64,000 nt of DNA from Christensenella sp034926635 (GTDB taxonomy: Bacteria > Bacillota > Clostridia > Christensenellales > Christensenellaceae). Of the stretch, positions 1-8,485 are shown one piece after another. How positions within the stretch are numbered: the stretch's first letter is position 1; each line of letters begins with the position of its first letter. A program made the translations under genes and the position numbers. The stretch lies in contig JAYFQX010000001.1 in NCBI GenBank assembly GCA_034926635.1, positions 124,001 to 188,000 of the forward strand, read 5' to 3'. The notes beneath the pieces were generated by a model, which was given only the letters and a program-made list of their open reading frames with translations, was not told the origin of the DNA and did not search any database.

Positions 1-210
1 ATAATCACGCATCCTGTCAAGGTATGATTTTGCGCTCAGGTCATAAACCATATTATTGACAGTCGCAACAAAGCCGCTGATCAAGGAAGGATCCACTTCA
101 ACGTCAAAATCGATTTTCGAATCGAAAAGCTTCTCAAATTTTTTGGTTATTGCCGATAATTCATCCTTGGTAAATGCAGTTGCGCATACCAGTTTGCCTT
201 TTAATTCCAA
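1..210 (-). CDS. atpH: ATP synthase F1 delta subunit, C-terminal domain only (partial at window edge)
   Basis: Seventy codons are visible before the window ends and the gene continues past base 1. They match the C-terminal domain of the delta/OSCP subunit, which joins the peripheral stalk to F1: the conserved pattern VDPSLISG, then VYDLSAKSYL, is present. The start is taken as TTG at 208-210, with an AGGTGAG-type ribosome site just upstream; an in-frame TAG, the stop of atpF, lies two codons before it. There is therefore no room for the usual N-terminal helical domain of about 100 residues. It sits in the usual place after atpF and is read in the same frame as atpF across that single stop. 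Identity of the domain is secure; the exact start codon is inference. Confidence 0.8.
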   Translation of the reverse strand, partial: MELKGKLVCATAFTKDELSAITKKFEKLFDSKIDFDVEVDPSLISGFVATVNNMVYDLSAKSYLDRMRDY

Positions 211-213
211 ACG

Positions 214-690
214 CTAACTCACCTTCTCAAAAAATTCGTTAATAATATTCTTGTTATCCTCGTAAGATACCTCGCGCTCCAAAACTTTTTCTGCAATTTG
301 AATCGCCATGCGCGTTACTTCCTGACGCATTTCAATAACAGCCTGCTGCTTCTGCGATTCAATATGTTTTTCCGTACGCGAGCGAATCTCCTCCGCTTGT
401 TCTTCGGCTTCCGTCACAATCTGGCGCGCCTGCTCGTCAGCAACATTCTTACTCTTGTTGATTAATTCCGTCGCCAAATCCTGCGCATTGCGCATCATTT
501 CGTCATACTTTGCCTTTAACTGCTCCGCATCGGAATATTTTTGAGCCGCTTCGTCAATCTGCTTCTGGATTTCATTTGTGCGGTTACCCAAAAACTTTGT
601 GATCGGCTTGTAAAGCAACCAGCGCAAAAAGAAAAACAATATAATAATATTCACGACGTAAAGCAATATTTCTATCAGATTTATCTCCAT
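214..690 (-). CDS. atpF: ATP synthase Fo subunit b
   Basis: 158 residues, a normal length for bacterial subunit b. One N-terminal membrane helix (about residues 5-25, ending FFFLRWLLYKP, the usual b signature) is followed by a long charged coiled coil rich in Glu, Lys, Gln and Ala, and a C-terminal AIQIAEKVLERE segment that contacts delta. It forms the peripheral stalk that holds F1 still against the rotor. The next gene downstream is the short delta gene, read in the same frame after the TAG stop. It is co-transcribed with atpE and atpB upstream. Confidence 0.95.
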   Translation of the reverse strand: MEINLIEILLYVVNIIILFFFLRWLLYKPITKFLGNRTNEIQKQIDEAAQKYSDAEQLKAKYDEMMRNAQDLATELINKSKNVADEQARQIVTEAEEQAEEIRSRTEKHIESQKQQAVIEMRQEVTRMAIQIAEKVLEREVSYEDNKNIINEFFEKVS

Positions 691-747
691 AACAATTCCT
701 CAGTGCCTTTTATCCATACTCCCCAAAACGGACATACACGTTAAAGA

Positions 748-978
748 TTATTTACCCATGGTAAAGATCATAATAATCGAAATAACAAATCCGTAAATAG
801 CCGTAGACTCCGCAAGCGCCAAACCGATCAAAAGCACCTGGTTGATCTTCCCGGTTGCTTCCGGCTGCCGTGCCACGGCTTCGCATGCCTTACTGGTAGC
901 AATACCCATACCAATCCCTGCGCCCATGCCCGTAAAAACAGCAAGACCAGCGCCAATTGCAATTAAACCTACATCCAT
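748..978 (-). CDS. atpE: ATP synthase Fo subunit c
   Basis: 76 residues, two hydrophobic helices joined by the polar loop ARQPEA, the hallmark of the c-ring subunit. The ion-carrying carboxylate is Glu57 within AESTAIY, with Ser58, Thr59 and Tyr62, as seen in sodium-binding c subunits. However, the helix-1 position that is glutamine in the Ilyobacter sodium-type ring aligns with Met24. The signature is therefore mixed and does not decide between protons and sodium. The gene lies between atpB and atpF, with about 60 bases on each side. Confidence 0.96.
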   Translation of the reverse strand: MDVGLIAIGAGLAVFTGMGAGIGMGIATSKACEAVARQPEATGKINQVLLIGLALAESTAIYGFVISIIMIFTMGK

Positions 979-1042
979 AATTCATTACCTCCATATTCTG
1001 TCTTTCATATAAACATATAATTGATAACTTAATAATATAAAT

Positions 1043-1717
1043 TTATAGCTTCTCTTCCATAAATGACATAGTCAGCATCGTAAATACGTATGATTGCATC
1101 CCAAGATGGAATAAAATAAAGTAAATAGACGCTAAAGCGGGAATCCCGATCGCAAAATAGCCGAGCGCCCCATAAAGCATATCCATTACCACAAGACCGC
1201 TGAACATGTTACCAAACAACCGACAAGCAAGCGAAACCGGCACTGCTAAGGAGGATAACACATTGATAGGAACCATAAAAGCTTTTGGTTCCGCGTAGGT
1301 TTTCAGCCATCCTTTTACGCCTTTATATCGAATAGAAAAAGCGATAATTAAAACAAATGACATTACTGCCATCCCGATCGTACAGTCAAGATCTGTAACG
1401 GGTGAGCGAATCCCCAAAAACTCCAGTGCGCCACCGATAATGATAAATGCAAAAATCGTCATGATATACGGCGCTATCACTTTTCCCTTTTCTCCCAGTA
1501 TAGAAGAAGAAAACTTATTGATGCCGTCCACCATCAATTCCATTACATTTTGGAACCCCTTAGGGACGCGTTTGAAATTTTTAAGAATGATAAACCGAAA
1601 AATCAGCCCAAAAATAATGATGCCGATCGTTGTGCCAAAGGCCGCAACAAGAGTCTGGCTTACCTGTATGTTGCCAAATAAAGTTATTTTATTTGGAAAA
1701 ACACTGGGTATCTCCAT
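1043..1717 (-). CDS. atpB: ATP synthase Fo subunit a
   Basis: 224-residue multi-pass membrane protein. The conserved ACRLFGNMFSG segment in the fourth helix carries the essential arginine that interacts with the c-ring carboxylate, and the C-terminal helix holds the HLGMQSYVF motif typical of subunit a. It provides the two half-channels for ion movement. Its start codon overlaps the last base of the preceding small membrane protein gene, so the two are translationally coupled. Order I-a-c-b-delta is the standard operon order. Confidence 0.96.
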   Translation of the reverse strand: MEIPSVFPNKITLFGNIQVSQTLVAAFGTTIGIIIFGLIFRFIILKNFKRVPKGFQNVMELMVDGINKFSSSILGEKGKVIAPYIMTIFAFIIIGGALEFLGIRSPVTDLDCTIGMAVMSFVLIIAFSIRYKGVKGWLKTYAEPKAFMVPINVLSSLAVPVSLACRLFGNMFSGLVVMDMLYGALGYFAIGIPALASIYFILFHLGMQSYVFTMLTMSFMEEKL

Positions 1718-2007
1718 TATTTATGCTCACCTCCGCGCTGCTTATACTTTTTTATAGTAGAAATGCTTGTTGCAACAGGAATCCCGATCATCATTGCCGC
1801 ACATCCTGCCGCGCACCAAACCATTGCTTCAATTGAAACAAACTTCGCCATAATCCATAGAACCGCCAATATAAGCGCAAGCTTCATAATTGCCGCCGGC
1901 ACCATGAAAGATGCTTTATATCTGCTTTCCGTCATTGCGGAAATCAGCTTTTTCAGAATAAATACTTCAAGAAACCCAAGGCCAAGGCCTACCAGTATTC
2001 CCCACAT
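1717..2007 (-). CDS. atpI: ATP synthase subunit I-like small membrane protein
   Basis: 96 residues with a Gly-rich first helix (MWGILVGLGLGF), two further central hydrophobic helices and a short basic tail. Sequence similarity is weak, as is usual for this family; the assignment rests on size, helix pattern and its place as first gene of the atp operon, overlapping atpB by one base. AtpI/UncI proteins are thought to help c-ring assembly or ion handling. The start has GGAG about ten bases upstream. The 104 bases before it hold no clear promoter beyond an AT-rich TAAAAT near 2050. Confidence 0.65.
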   Translation of the reverse strand: MWGILVGLGLGFLEVFILKKLISAMTESRYKASFMVPAAIMKLALILAVLWIMAKFVSIEAMVWCAAGCAAMMIGIPVATSISTIKKYKQRGGEHK

Positions 2008-2111
2008 AATCTATTCCCGCTCCATTCTGGCATAGACATATCTTATCCCTATTTTAGAAAGATTGCAAGCATAGAAAACAAATTTACTTTTTGTCTAAAT
2101 TCGTTTTCTTC

Positions 2112-3176
2112 TCAATACGTCTCAAAAAAGCATGTTGATTGCTGCCGAAATATTCTTATCGGATTCTTCCCAATCCCGCAAAGCATCTCTGTAAATTCTT
2201 GAATCTGCACAGAAAAAGTTGCCGGTTTTGAGGTCCCGCGAACCTTGTTTAAGTCTTTCGCGGGTTCGACTTCAAATTTCCATAACCTGTCAAGAAAAGG
2301 ATCGCTAATTTCTATTACAAATGCCTCATCCACTAAAATTGGTGCAGCTGCAAGCAACGGCTCTGGGTTTAGGACACGCATCATGGTAAATTCCTGAGCG
2401 CCGTCGGCACCATATTCCGACGGTAAAAAATAACGAATTCTCTGTGCCGGTATGGCTTGTATAAGAGCCTCTTTCTGATCCTCACTAAAAAAAACAAGTT
2501 CAAATACGTCTGCTCTATCCTCATCTGTATAATAGAGTGCATAAGGAATTCTATCCTCTATGCCTTCCTCCTGCAATACAACCGCACCGCCGTGATCCTC
2601 AAAAAGAAGCTCCAGCCATGAGCAAAAACGCTCTTCACTGCGCAAGAAAGCATGATCAAAGTTATTGATATATTCCCGGTATGCACGCAACATTTTTTTC
2701 AAAGGGAGCGATGGCGCAGCACCGTCAAATAAAACCGCTTTGTTGCAGCCTGCCACAGTTGTGCAGCCACAACTTTCTTCCGTTTTTACATAAGCGATCG
2801 TTTCATAACCGAACTGGCGATAAAACGCATGAAGAAAGGGATGAAGATAGTTAACGGATTTCCCTTGCTCCAACATATCGAGCAATGCCTTGCGAATTAA
2901 TTCGCGCATAATTCCGCGTTTACGTGCCTGCGGCATCGTTGCACATCCTGCAATAAAATCGCATGCAAAATCTGCATTCCCAAACTTTGCGGCAAAGGGA
3001 AGCATAAATAAATCCGAAATCAAACTTCCTTGTTCAAAATACCCAAGGCTTTTCTCAAGATCAATGATATGTTTAAAATAGTATGCTACAAATTCGTCAG
3101 TGTCACCAAAACAGTTCTCCCATACTTTTTTTGCCTCGGGCGTATCAGTCTTTTTTAGTTTCCGGATTCCCTGCAT
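2112..3176 (-). CDS. GNAT-family N-acetyltransferase, Eis-like
   Basis: 354 residues. The N-terminal part has GNAT features: a beta-strand region followed by GCATMPQARKRGIMRELI, where RKRGI matches the acetyl-CoA pyrophosphate loop (Q/RxxGxG/A type). LHPFLHAFYRQFGYE is typical of Eis-like proteins, as is the long C-terminal half. The substrate cannot be told from the sequence. The gene abuts the DUF2156 gene with no spacer (stop 3177-3179, start 3174-3176), so they are surely one operon with pyk. Confidence 0.75.
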   Translation of the reverse strand: MQGIRKLKKTDTPEAKKVWENCFGDTDEFVAYYFKHIIDLEKSLGYFEQGSLISDLFMLPFAAKFGNADFACDFIAGCATMPQARKRGIMRELIRKALLDMLEQGKSVNYLHPFLHAFYRQFGYETIAYVKTEESCGCTTVAGCNKAVLFDGAAPSLPLKKMLRAYREYINNFDHAFLRSEERFCSWLELLFEDHGGAVVLQEEGIEDRIPYALYYTDEDRADVFELVFFSEDQKEALIQAIPAQRIRYFLPSEYGADGAQEFTMMRVLNPEPLLAAAPILVDEAFVIEISDPFLDRLWKFEVEPAKDLNKVRGTSKPATFSVQIQEFTEMLCGIGKNPIRIFRQQSTCFFETY

Positions 3177-4097
3177 TTATTCTTCTCCGCTTAACAGCAC
3201 ATCGTAGTTTTCCAGCATCATAATCGGATGGTAGGACTGTTTGGCTTTTCTGATCCCTTCGACGCCCATATCCTCAGCACGGTTAATGTACTTGCAATCC
3301 GACCACATATTCTCTACAAATGCCTGGTTTACATAAGTAAATAGACCGCTGATACCGGGCTTTGCTTTTTCAATATGGATAAAGGCCGTTTCCTTATTCA
3401 ACCTCTCGCCAAAAGAAAACGCAGCTACCTTCCCTGCAATTTTCACTACACAGCCTTTTAACCCAAGCTCACGCCAATGATCAAGCGTTTTTTGGATCGA
3501 AAGCATTTCTTCTGCATCTTCACGCGGATTTTCGTTATTCTTTGATCTTGCCCATTCTGCCTGCAGATCCAGGCATTCCTGACGATATTTATCTTCGTAT
3601 GGCTCAAATACACTGTTATAGTTCCGCAAAAAAACATTAATGTGGTTGCGTTTGGAATGATATTTTTTCCCGGGAAGATTTATTAAATCTTCCGCAAGAT
3701 AAACATATTCCGAATTATATCCATCATATTCAAACATATAACGTTTTCCGCAATCATGCTTAATTTTTTCCACTGTTTCCGGTAGCGCACTTTTGATATA
3801 AAAGACGCCCCATTTTTTCGTCATGTATTCTTCACACATATGAATATATGGTGCAATCGATTCCTCTTTATCTTTCAAAAACGGAGGAATCATAAAAGGC
3901 TTATAAATATCGCTATCCATATGTATAAACAGTGCGTTGCCGGCAATAGCGATCCGGATATCCCACGCTTCCTGCCATACATACAAATTAGCAAACGAAG
4001 CATCTGCGTGCATATATTCTCCTGGCTTGACATAACTGTCAAAAAGCGGTTTCATATCAAGCTGCAATGGTTCAAATTCTAGCATAAATTCCCTCAA
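3177..4097 (-). CDS. DUF2156 protein, phosphatidylglycerol lysyltransferase C-domain-like
   Basis: 306 residues. The pattern ADASFANLYVWQ near the N-terminus, KYHSKRNHINVF around the middle and FSFGERLNKETAFIHIEKA towards the C-terminus is that of the DUF2156 family, which shares the double GNAT fold of the MprF/LPG synthase catalytic domain. No membrane segments are visible, so it is not a full lysyltransferase. Function is unknown. It overlaps the pyk stop by four bases and abuts the GNAT gene, so two GNAT-fold proteins of unknown target are coupled to pyruvate kinase. Confidence 0.75.
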   Translation of the reverse strand: MREFMLEFEPLQLDMKPLFDSYVKPGEYMHADASFANLYVWQEAWDIRIAIAGNALFIHMDSDIYKPFMIPPFLKDKEESIAPYIHMCEEYMTKKWGVFYIKSALPETVEKIKHDCGKRYMFEYDGYNSEYVYLAEDLINLPGKKYHSKRNHINVFLRNYNSVFEPYEDKYRQECLDLQAEWARSKNNENPREDAEEMLSIQKTLDHWRELGLKGCVVKIAGKVAAFSFGERLNKETAFIHIEKAKPGISGLFTYVNQAFVENMWSDCKYINRAEDMGVEGIRKAKQSYHPIMMLENYDVLLSGEE

Positions 4098-5845
4098 TCC
4101 TCGCGATTCTCATTACATACCAATCCTTTTTCAGCATCCAGCCGAATATGTGTTCCGCTTTTCAGGATCTGCGTAGCACTTACCGCACCTACGAGCACCG
4201 GAATATCCAAAGCCATACCAACAATCGCCGCATGCGAATCCAGGTGGTCGTCCTCCGTAATGATGCCGGAAGATTGTTTCATCAAATCCAAAATATAATT
4301 AGAGGTTTTCGGAATTACCAAAATATCCCCACTCTTGAAAATTTGACGTGCCTGTTTCTCCGTATTGGCAACGCAAAGATTGCCGGAAGCACATAACTTG
4401 TTAACTCCAGTACCCTTTACCAAAACATCTCCCACAATATGAACCTTTAAGAGATTCGTTGTACCGGAAACGCCTAGTGGAACACCCGCCATGATGACGA
4501 CAAGATCACCGTTGCTTACAAGCCCTGCTCCTTTTGCCGCATTTACTACTGTTTCAAACAATTCATCCGTATTGTTTTTTTGTTCTACCTCAAGCGGCGT
4601 TACGCCCCAAGACATGCTGAGCTGTCGGCATACAATGGGATCCGGCGAACAACCGATAATCGGAATCGATGGGCGGTATTTGGAAACCATACGCACTGAT
4701 TTCCCGGATTTCGAAACCGTAATAATGGCAGAAGCGCCCAAATCATATGCAGTTGTACATGCCGCGTGCGAAACCGCATTGGTCACATCCACATAACAAT
4801 CTATATCGTTTTGCTCAAATTTAGCCCGGTAATCAATATCCTGTTCTGCTCTGCGTGCGATCCTGGCCATTGTCTTTACCGCCTCAACCGGATAATTTCC
4901 AGCGGCAGTTTCCCCCGAAAGCATAATCGCGCTGGTACCGTCATAAATCGCGGTTGCCACATCGGTGGTCTCCGCACGTGTAGGTCTCGGATTGTGGATC
5001 ATGCTGTCAAGCATCTGGGTCGCTGTAATTACAATCTTCCCTGCGTTATACGATTTTTTAATCAATCGTTTTTGCAAAATTGGTACTTCTTCCAGCGGAA
5101 TTTCAACGCCCATATCACCACGTGCCACCATAATGCCGTCGGACACACGAATAATATCGTCTATATTTTTAACGCCTTCCGCATTTTCAATTTTTGCAAT
5201 TACCTTAATGCTCTTATTTCCGCTTTCATCTAAAATCTTCTTGATATCAAGGATATCTTGTTCACTCCGTGTAAAACTGGCAGCAATAAAATCAAATTCG
5301 TTTTCTGCTCCAAAAATAATATCAGCGCGGTCTTTTTCGCTTACGTATGGCAACGAAATGGAAAACCCCGGTACATTAACACCTTTGCGGTCTCCAAGCC
5401 GCCCGCCGTTAATCACCTTGCATTCAATTTCCGTATCCGTAATGTTGGTCGCTTTCAACTCAATCAGCCCATCATCGATAAGAATCACAGCTCCCTGAGA
5501 TAAATCGCGCGGCAAATCACGAAAAGAAATAGACACACACGTTTCGTCTCCCAACAATTCCTTTGTGGTTAGTGTGAACGTAGCTCCTTCCTTGAGCTCA
5601 ATACCGCCATCCTTAAACTGACCTATCCGGATCTCAGGCCCTTTGGTATCCAGCATACAGGAAATATACCGATCGAGCTTTTTGCTGACACGACGCACCC
5701 TTTCAATCCGTTGTTTCTGGATGGTGTGTTCCCCGTGCGAAAAATTAAAACGAGCAACATCCATGCCCGCTTCCAACATCCGTTCCACCGTATTATCATC
5801 TTCGCACGCCGGCCCCAGAGTACAAATTATTTTTGTCTTTCTCAT
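4094..5845 (-). CDS. pyk: Pyruvate kinase with C-terminal PEP-utiliser domain
   Basis: Catalyses phosphoenolpyruvate plus ADP to pyruvate plus ATP, the last step of glycolysis. The start KTKIICTLGPA, the active-site region VARGDMGVEIP and ITATQMLDSM are diagnostic. The protein is 583 residues because it carries the extra phosphohistidine-type mobile domain found in Bacillus-type enzymes (SGIITEDDHLDSHAAIVG near the end). I place the start at the ATG 5843-5845 because GGAG lies nine bases upstream; an ATG five codons earlier at 5858-5860 has no ribosome site. The start of DUF2156 overlaps its stop. Confidence 0.95.
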   Translation of the reverse strand: MRKTKIICTLGPACEDDNTVERMLEAGMDVARFNFSHGEHTIQKQRIERVRRVSKKLDRYISCMLDTKGPEIRIGQFKDGGIELKEGATFTLTTKELLGDETCVSISFRDLPRDLSQGAVILIDDGLIELKATNITDTEIECKVINGGRLGDRKGVNVPGFSISLPYVSEKDRADIIFGAENEFDFIAASFTRSEQDILDIKKILDESGNKSIKVIAKIENAEGVKNIDDIIRVSDGIMVARGDMGVEIPLEEVPILQKRLIKKSYNAGKIVITATQMLDSMIHNPRPTRAETTDVATAIYDGTSAIMLSGETAAGNYPVEAVKTMARIARRAEQDIDYRAKFEQNDIDCYVDVTNAVSHAACTTAYDLGASAIITVSKSGKSVRMVSKYRPSIPIIGCSPDPIVCRQLSMSWGVTPLEVEQKNNTDELFETVVNAAKGAGLVSNGDLVVIMAGVPLGVSGTTNLLKVHIVGDVLVKGTGVNKLCASGNLCVANTEKQARQIFKSGDILVIPKTSNYILDLMKQSSGIITEDDHLDSHAAIVGMALDIPVLVGAVSATQILKSGTHIRLDAEKGLVCNENRED

Positions 5846-5895
5846 AAATATTGTCTCCATTTATTTAAAATTATTTTATTCTAATCAACGTTTCT

Positions 5896-5904
5896 ATTTT
5901 ACCA
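5896..5904 (-). promoter_or_regulatory. Extended -10 promoter for pyk
   Basis: Read on the minus strand the bases are TGG followed by TAAAAT, an extended -10 element, about 50 bases upstream of the pyk start. No good -35 box lies at the expected distance, which extended -10 promoters can tolerate. The remaining 5905-6109 is AT-rich and holds nothing else that I can identify. Confidence 0.5.
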
Positions 5905-6109
5905 TAAACACAAAAAAAAATCTTCATTTAAATACTATGGTACACTTTTTACTTTTTTTATATAAATCAGACATATTTTACGACATCACCGATAAGATTC
6001 CCCTTGTAAATTTTGGTTGACAGATCAAATTCATTTTATCCAAAGAAAATTTCCATTTTCTCTTGTTAAACCTTTCTTTTTATCACTGGTATGACTATTT
6101 GGTACAATA

Positions 6110-6150
6110 AAAAAAGGTTGCTACACGAAGTATAGCAACCTTTTTAAAAT
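6110..6150. terminator. Intrinsic terminator after the EF-G-like gene
   Basis: An 8-bp stem (GGTTGCTA with TAGCAACC) flanked by A-run on the left and T-run on the right, so it can act on both strands. It lies six bases downstream of the stop of the EF-G paralogue on the minus strand, ending that single-gene transcript. Confidence 0.9.
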
Positions 6151-6155
6151 GTGTT

Positions 6156-8222
6156 TTAAGCTTCTTCCATATTTTTCTTGGCTCGTTCAATTACTTTATC
6201 CGCCATTTGCGCAGGTACTTCTTCATAACGTTCGAAGGTTTGTTTAAAACTGCCGCGTGCCTGTGTCATGGAACGAAGATCCGTTGCATATTTAAACATC
6301 TCACTCATCGGAACCTCTGCGACAACTTCCTGCATTCCGTCCATTGGATTCATACCCAAAATACGTCCGCGACGACGGTTGAGATCGCCTATGATGTCCC
6401 CCATATATTCATCCGGGATCAATACCTCGACCTTCACAATCGGTTCAAGCAATACCGGTGTTGCCTCTGCAATCCCTTTTTTAAATGCAAGATTAGCTGC
6501 AACCTTAAAAGCCATTTCAGAAGAGTCTACCGTGTGATAGGATCCGTCATAAAGCGTACATTTTAGACCGACAACAGGATAACCTGCCAACACGCCCTTC
6601 TGGACACTTTCTTTCAGACCTTTTTCTACAGCAGGAATATACTGCCGCGGTACGACACCGCCCACGATCTTATCTTCAAAGACAAAATCCGCGAGACCGT
6701 CAGGCACCGGAGAGAACTCAATCCAGACATCACCATATTGTCCATGTCCGCCAGACTGCTTTTTATGCTTACCTTGTGCTTTTACCGCTTTTTTGATCGC
6801 TTCGCGATAAGGAATTTTGGGATCGCTCAAAGCGCCTTCTACATTAAATTTACTCTTTAATTTATTATTAATGATCTCAAGGTGCATCTCACCCATACCG
6901 TTAGCAAGCATATCGCCTGTTTCCGTATCTTTGATCAGCTTAAACGTTGGATCCTCATCCTCTAAGCGATGCAAACCAGAGAATACTTTTTCCTCATCGC
7001 CTTTTTTCTTTGCGGAAACCGCAAGCGAAATACACGGCTGCGGAAATTCAATCGGCGGGAATTTTATTGCAGTTCCTGCTGCATAAAGCGTATCACCTGT
7101 GGCTGTGTGCTGCAATTTTGCAATTGCTCCAATATCGCCTGCGGGAAGCTTTGATACATTGATCAACTTTTTCCCTTTCATAATACCAAGGTTTGAACAT
7201 TTTTCAGGCTTTCCTGTATTGGCATTTGTCACCGTCATATCCGGGGTAAGCGTTCCACGAAGGACTTTAATAATAGACAATCTCCCAACAAACGGATCTG
7301 CAATTGTTTTTAAAACTCTTGCTACAAAAGTACCGGATGCATCAATTTTAATCTCCGTATCGTCATTTAACTTATATGATCCAACGTCAGCAGCCGTTGG
7401 CATTAGCAGGATCAAATCATCCATTAATTTTGTAATCCCTACGTTTGGCGCGGCAGCCGCGGCAAAAACCGGGGCAATTCCGCCAAGCAATATGCCTTCT
7501 TTCAGACCTTTCATAATGTCGTCTTTGCTTAATTCCTGTCCATCGAAGAATTTCTCCATCAACTCTTCGTCGTTTGCTGCGGCATTTTCTACCAAGGTTT
7601 CACGCAACGCCTCAGCATCAGCCTGTAAATCGTCAGGTATAGATGTCTCTTTTAAAGAAGCACCATCAAATAAATACGCTTTATTATCGATAATATCTAC
7701 TACACCAACAAATTTTCCATCGGTGACGATAGGAATTTCGAGCGCCGTAACAGCAGAGGTATATTTTGTGCCAAGTGCTGCCACTGTTTTCAGGTAATCT
7801 GTATTTTCTTTATCGACCTGATTAATGACAAAAGCATGTGGAATCCCGTGCTTTACGCAGTAATCATAGGCTTTCTGCGCACCAACCGGAACGGTTCCAT
7901 TCGGTCCTAAAACGATCAAGGCAGCATCACAAAGCAAATATGCCGCAACCGCTTCTCCCTCAAAATCAAAATATCCCGGCACATCAACCAGGTTAATCTT
8001 TTTATTTTTCCATTCAACCGGTGCCATCGCCATACTGATTGAAATCTGGCGTTTAATTTCTTCGCCATCATAATCTGTGGTCGTGTTACCGTCTTCAACC
8101 CTGCCCATACGTTCCAAAGCACCGGAATTAAAGAGCATCGCTTCTGTAAGCGTTGTCTTTCCTTCACCGCCATGCCCCACGACAGCAATGTTCAAAATGT
8201 CCTGTGAATTGTATTCTTTCAT
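6156..8222 (-). CDS. Elongation factor G-like GTPase paralogue
   Basis: 688 residues with the five-domain layout of EF-G (GTPase domain, domain II, then III-V; the C-terminus has RRRGRILGM and the domain IV KKQSGGHGQYGDV region). The ATG at 8220-8222 has GGAGG upstream. It is not the housekeeping factor: G1 is GHGGEGKT (residues 16-23), G2 reads RQIS instead of RGIT, G3 is DVPGY so the catalytic histidine is Tyr84, and G4 is NQVD rather than NKxD. This matches the bacterial EF-G-like group whose role is poorly known. It stands alone, not next to rpsL/rpsG/tuf. Confidence 0.85.
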   Translation of the reverse strand: MKEYNSQDILNIAVVGHGGEGKTTLTEAMLFNSGALERMGRVEDGNTTTDYDGEEIKRQISISMAMAPVEWKNKKINLVDVPGYFDFEGEAVAAYLLCDAALIVLGPNGTVPVGAQKAYDYCVKHGIPHAFVINQVDKENTDYLKTVAALGTKYTSAVTALEIPIVTDGKFVGVVDIIDNKAYLFDGASLKETSIPDDLQADAEALRETLVENAAANDEELMEKFFDGQELSKDDIMKGLKEGILLGGIAPVFAAAAAPNVGITKLMDDLILLMPTAADVGSYKLNDDTEIKIDASGTFVARVLKTIADPFVGRLSIIKVLRGTLTPDMTVTNANTGKPEKCSNLGIMKGKKLINVSKLPAGDIGAIAKLQHTATGDTLYAAGTAIKFPPIEFPQPCISLAVSAKKKGDEEKVFSGLHRLEDEDPTFKLIKDTETGDMLANGMGEMHLEIINNKLKSKFNVEGALSDPKIPYREAIKKAVKAQGKHKKQSGGHGQYGDVWIEFSPVPDGLADFVFEDKIVGGVVPRQYIPAVEKGLKESVQKGVLAGYPVVGLKCTLYDGSYHTVDSSEMAFKVAANLAFKKGIAEATPVLLEPIVKVEVLIPDEYMGDIIGDLNRRRGRILGMNPMDGMQEVVAEVPMSEMFKYATDLRSMTQARGSFKQTFERYEEVPAQMADKVIERAKKNMEEA

Positions 8223-8421
8223 ATAACAGACCTCCAAATGTAAATAATTTATGTGAAGTCTCAAAAAATTGTAATCAAAATAATAATATTGCAGCCAGCC
8301 CCATCGGCTTCCATACAGCATTTTTGCGCCTAGTTTTATGCACTTTTCCTGCTAATATGGTTATAGTGTAACAGATATCGAATAAAAAAGGAAATCTTTT
8401 TTTGTACTTCTTGAGAAATTG

Positions 8422-8450
8422 TTGTTTTCCGCCCATTTGTTGTATATAAT
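8422..8450 (+). promoter_or_regulatory. Sigma-A promoter for the 8486 gene
   Basis: TTGTTT at 8422-8427, a 17-base spacer, and a perfect TATAAT at 8445-8450, followed by the gene start 35 bases on. It faces away from the EF-G-like gene. Confidence 0.8.
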
Positions 8451-8485
8451 ATCAAATATATAAAAAATGAGGGGTAGGATCTACT

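Noticed and set aside
7099..7797. 232-codon plus-strand open frame opposite the EF-G-like gene
   Set aside because: Shadow of a conserved gene; no start signal and a Ser/Pro/Phe-biased composition.
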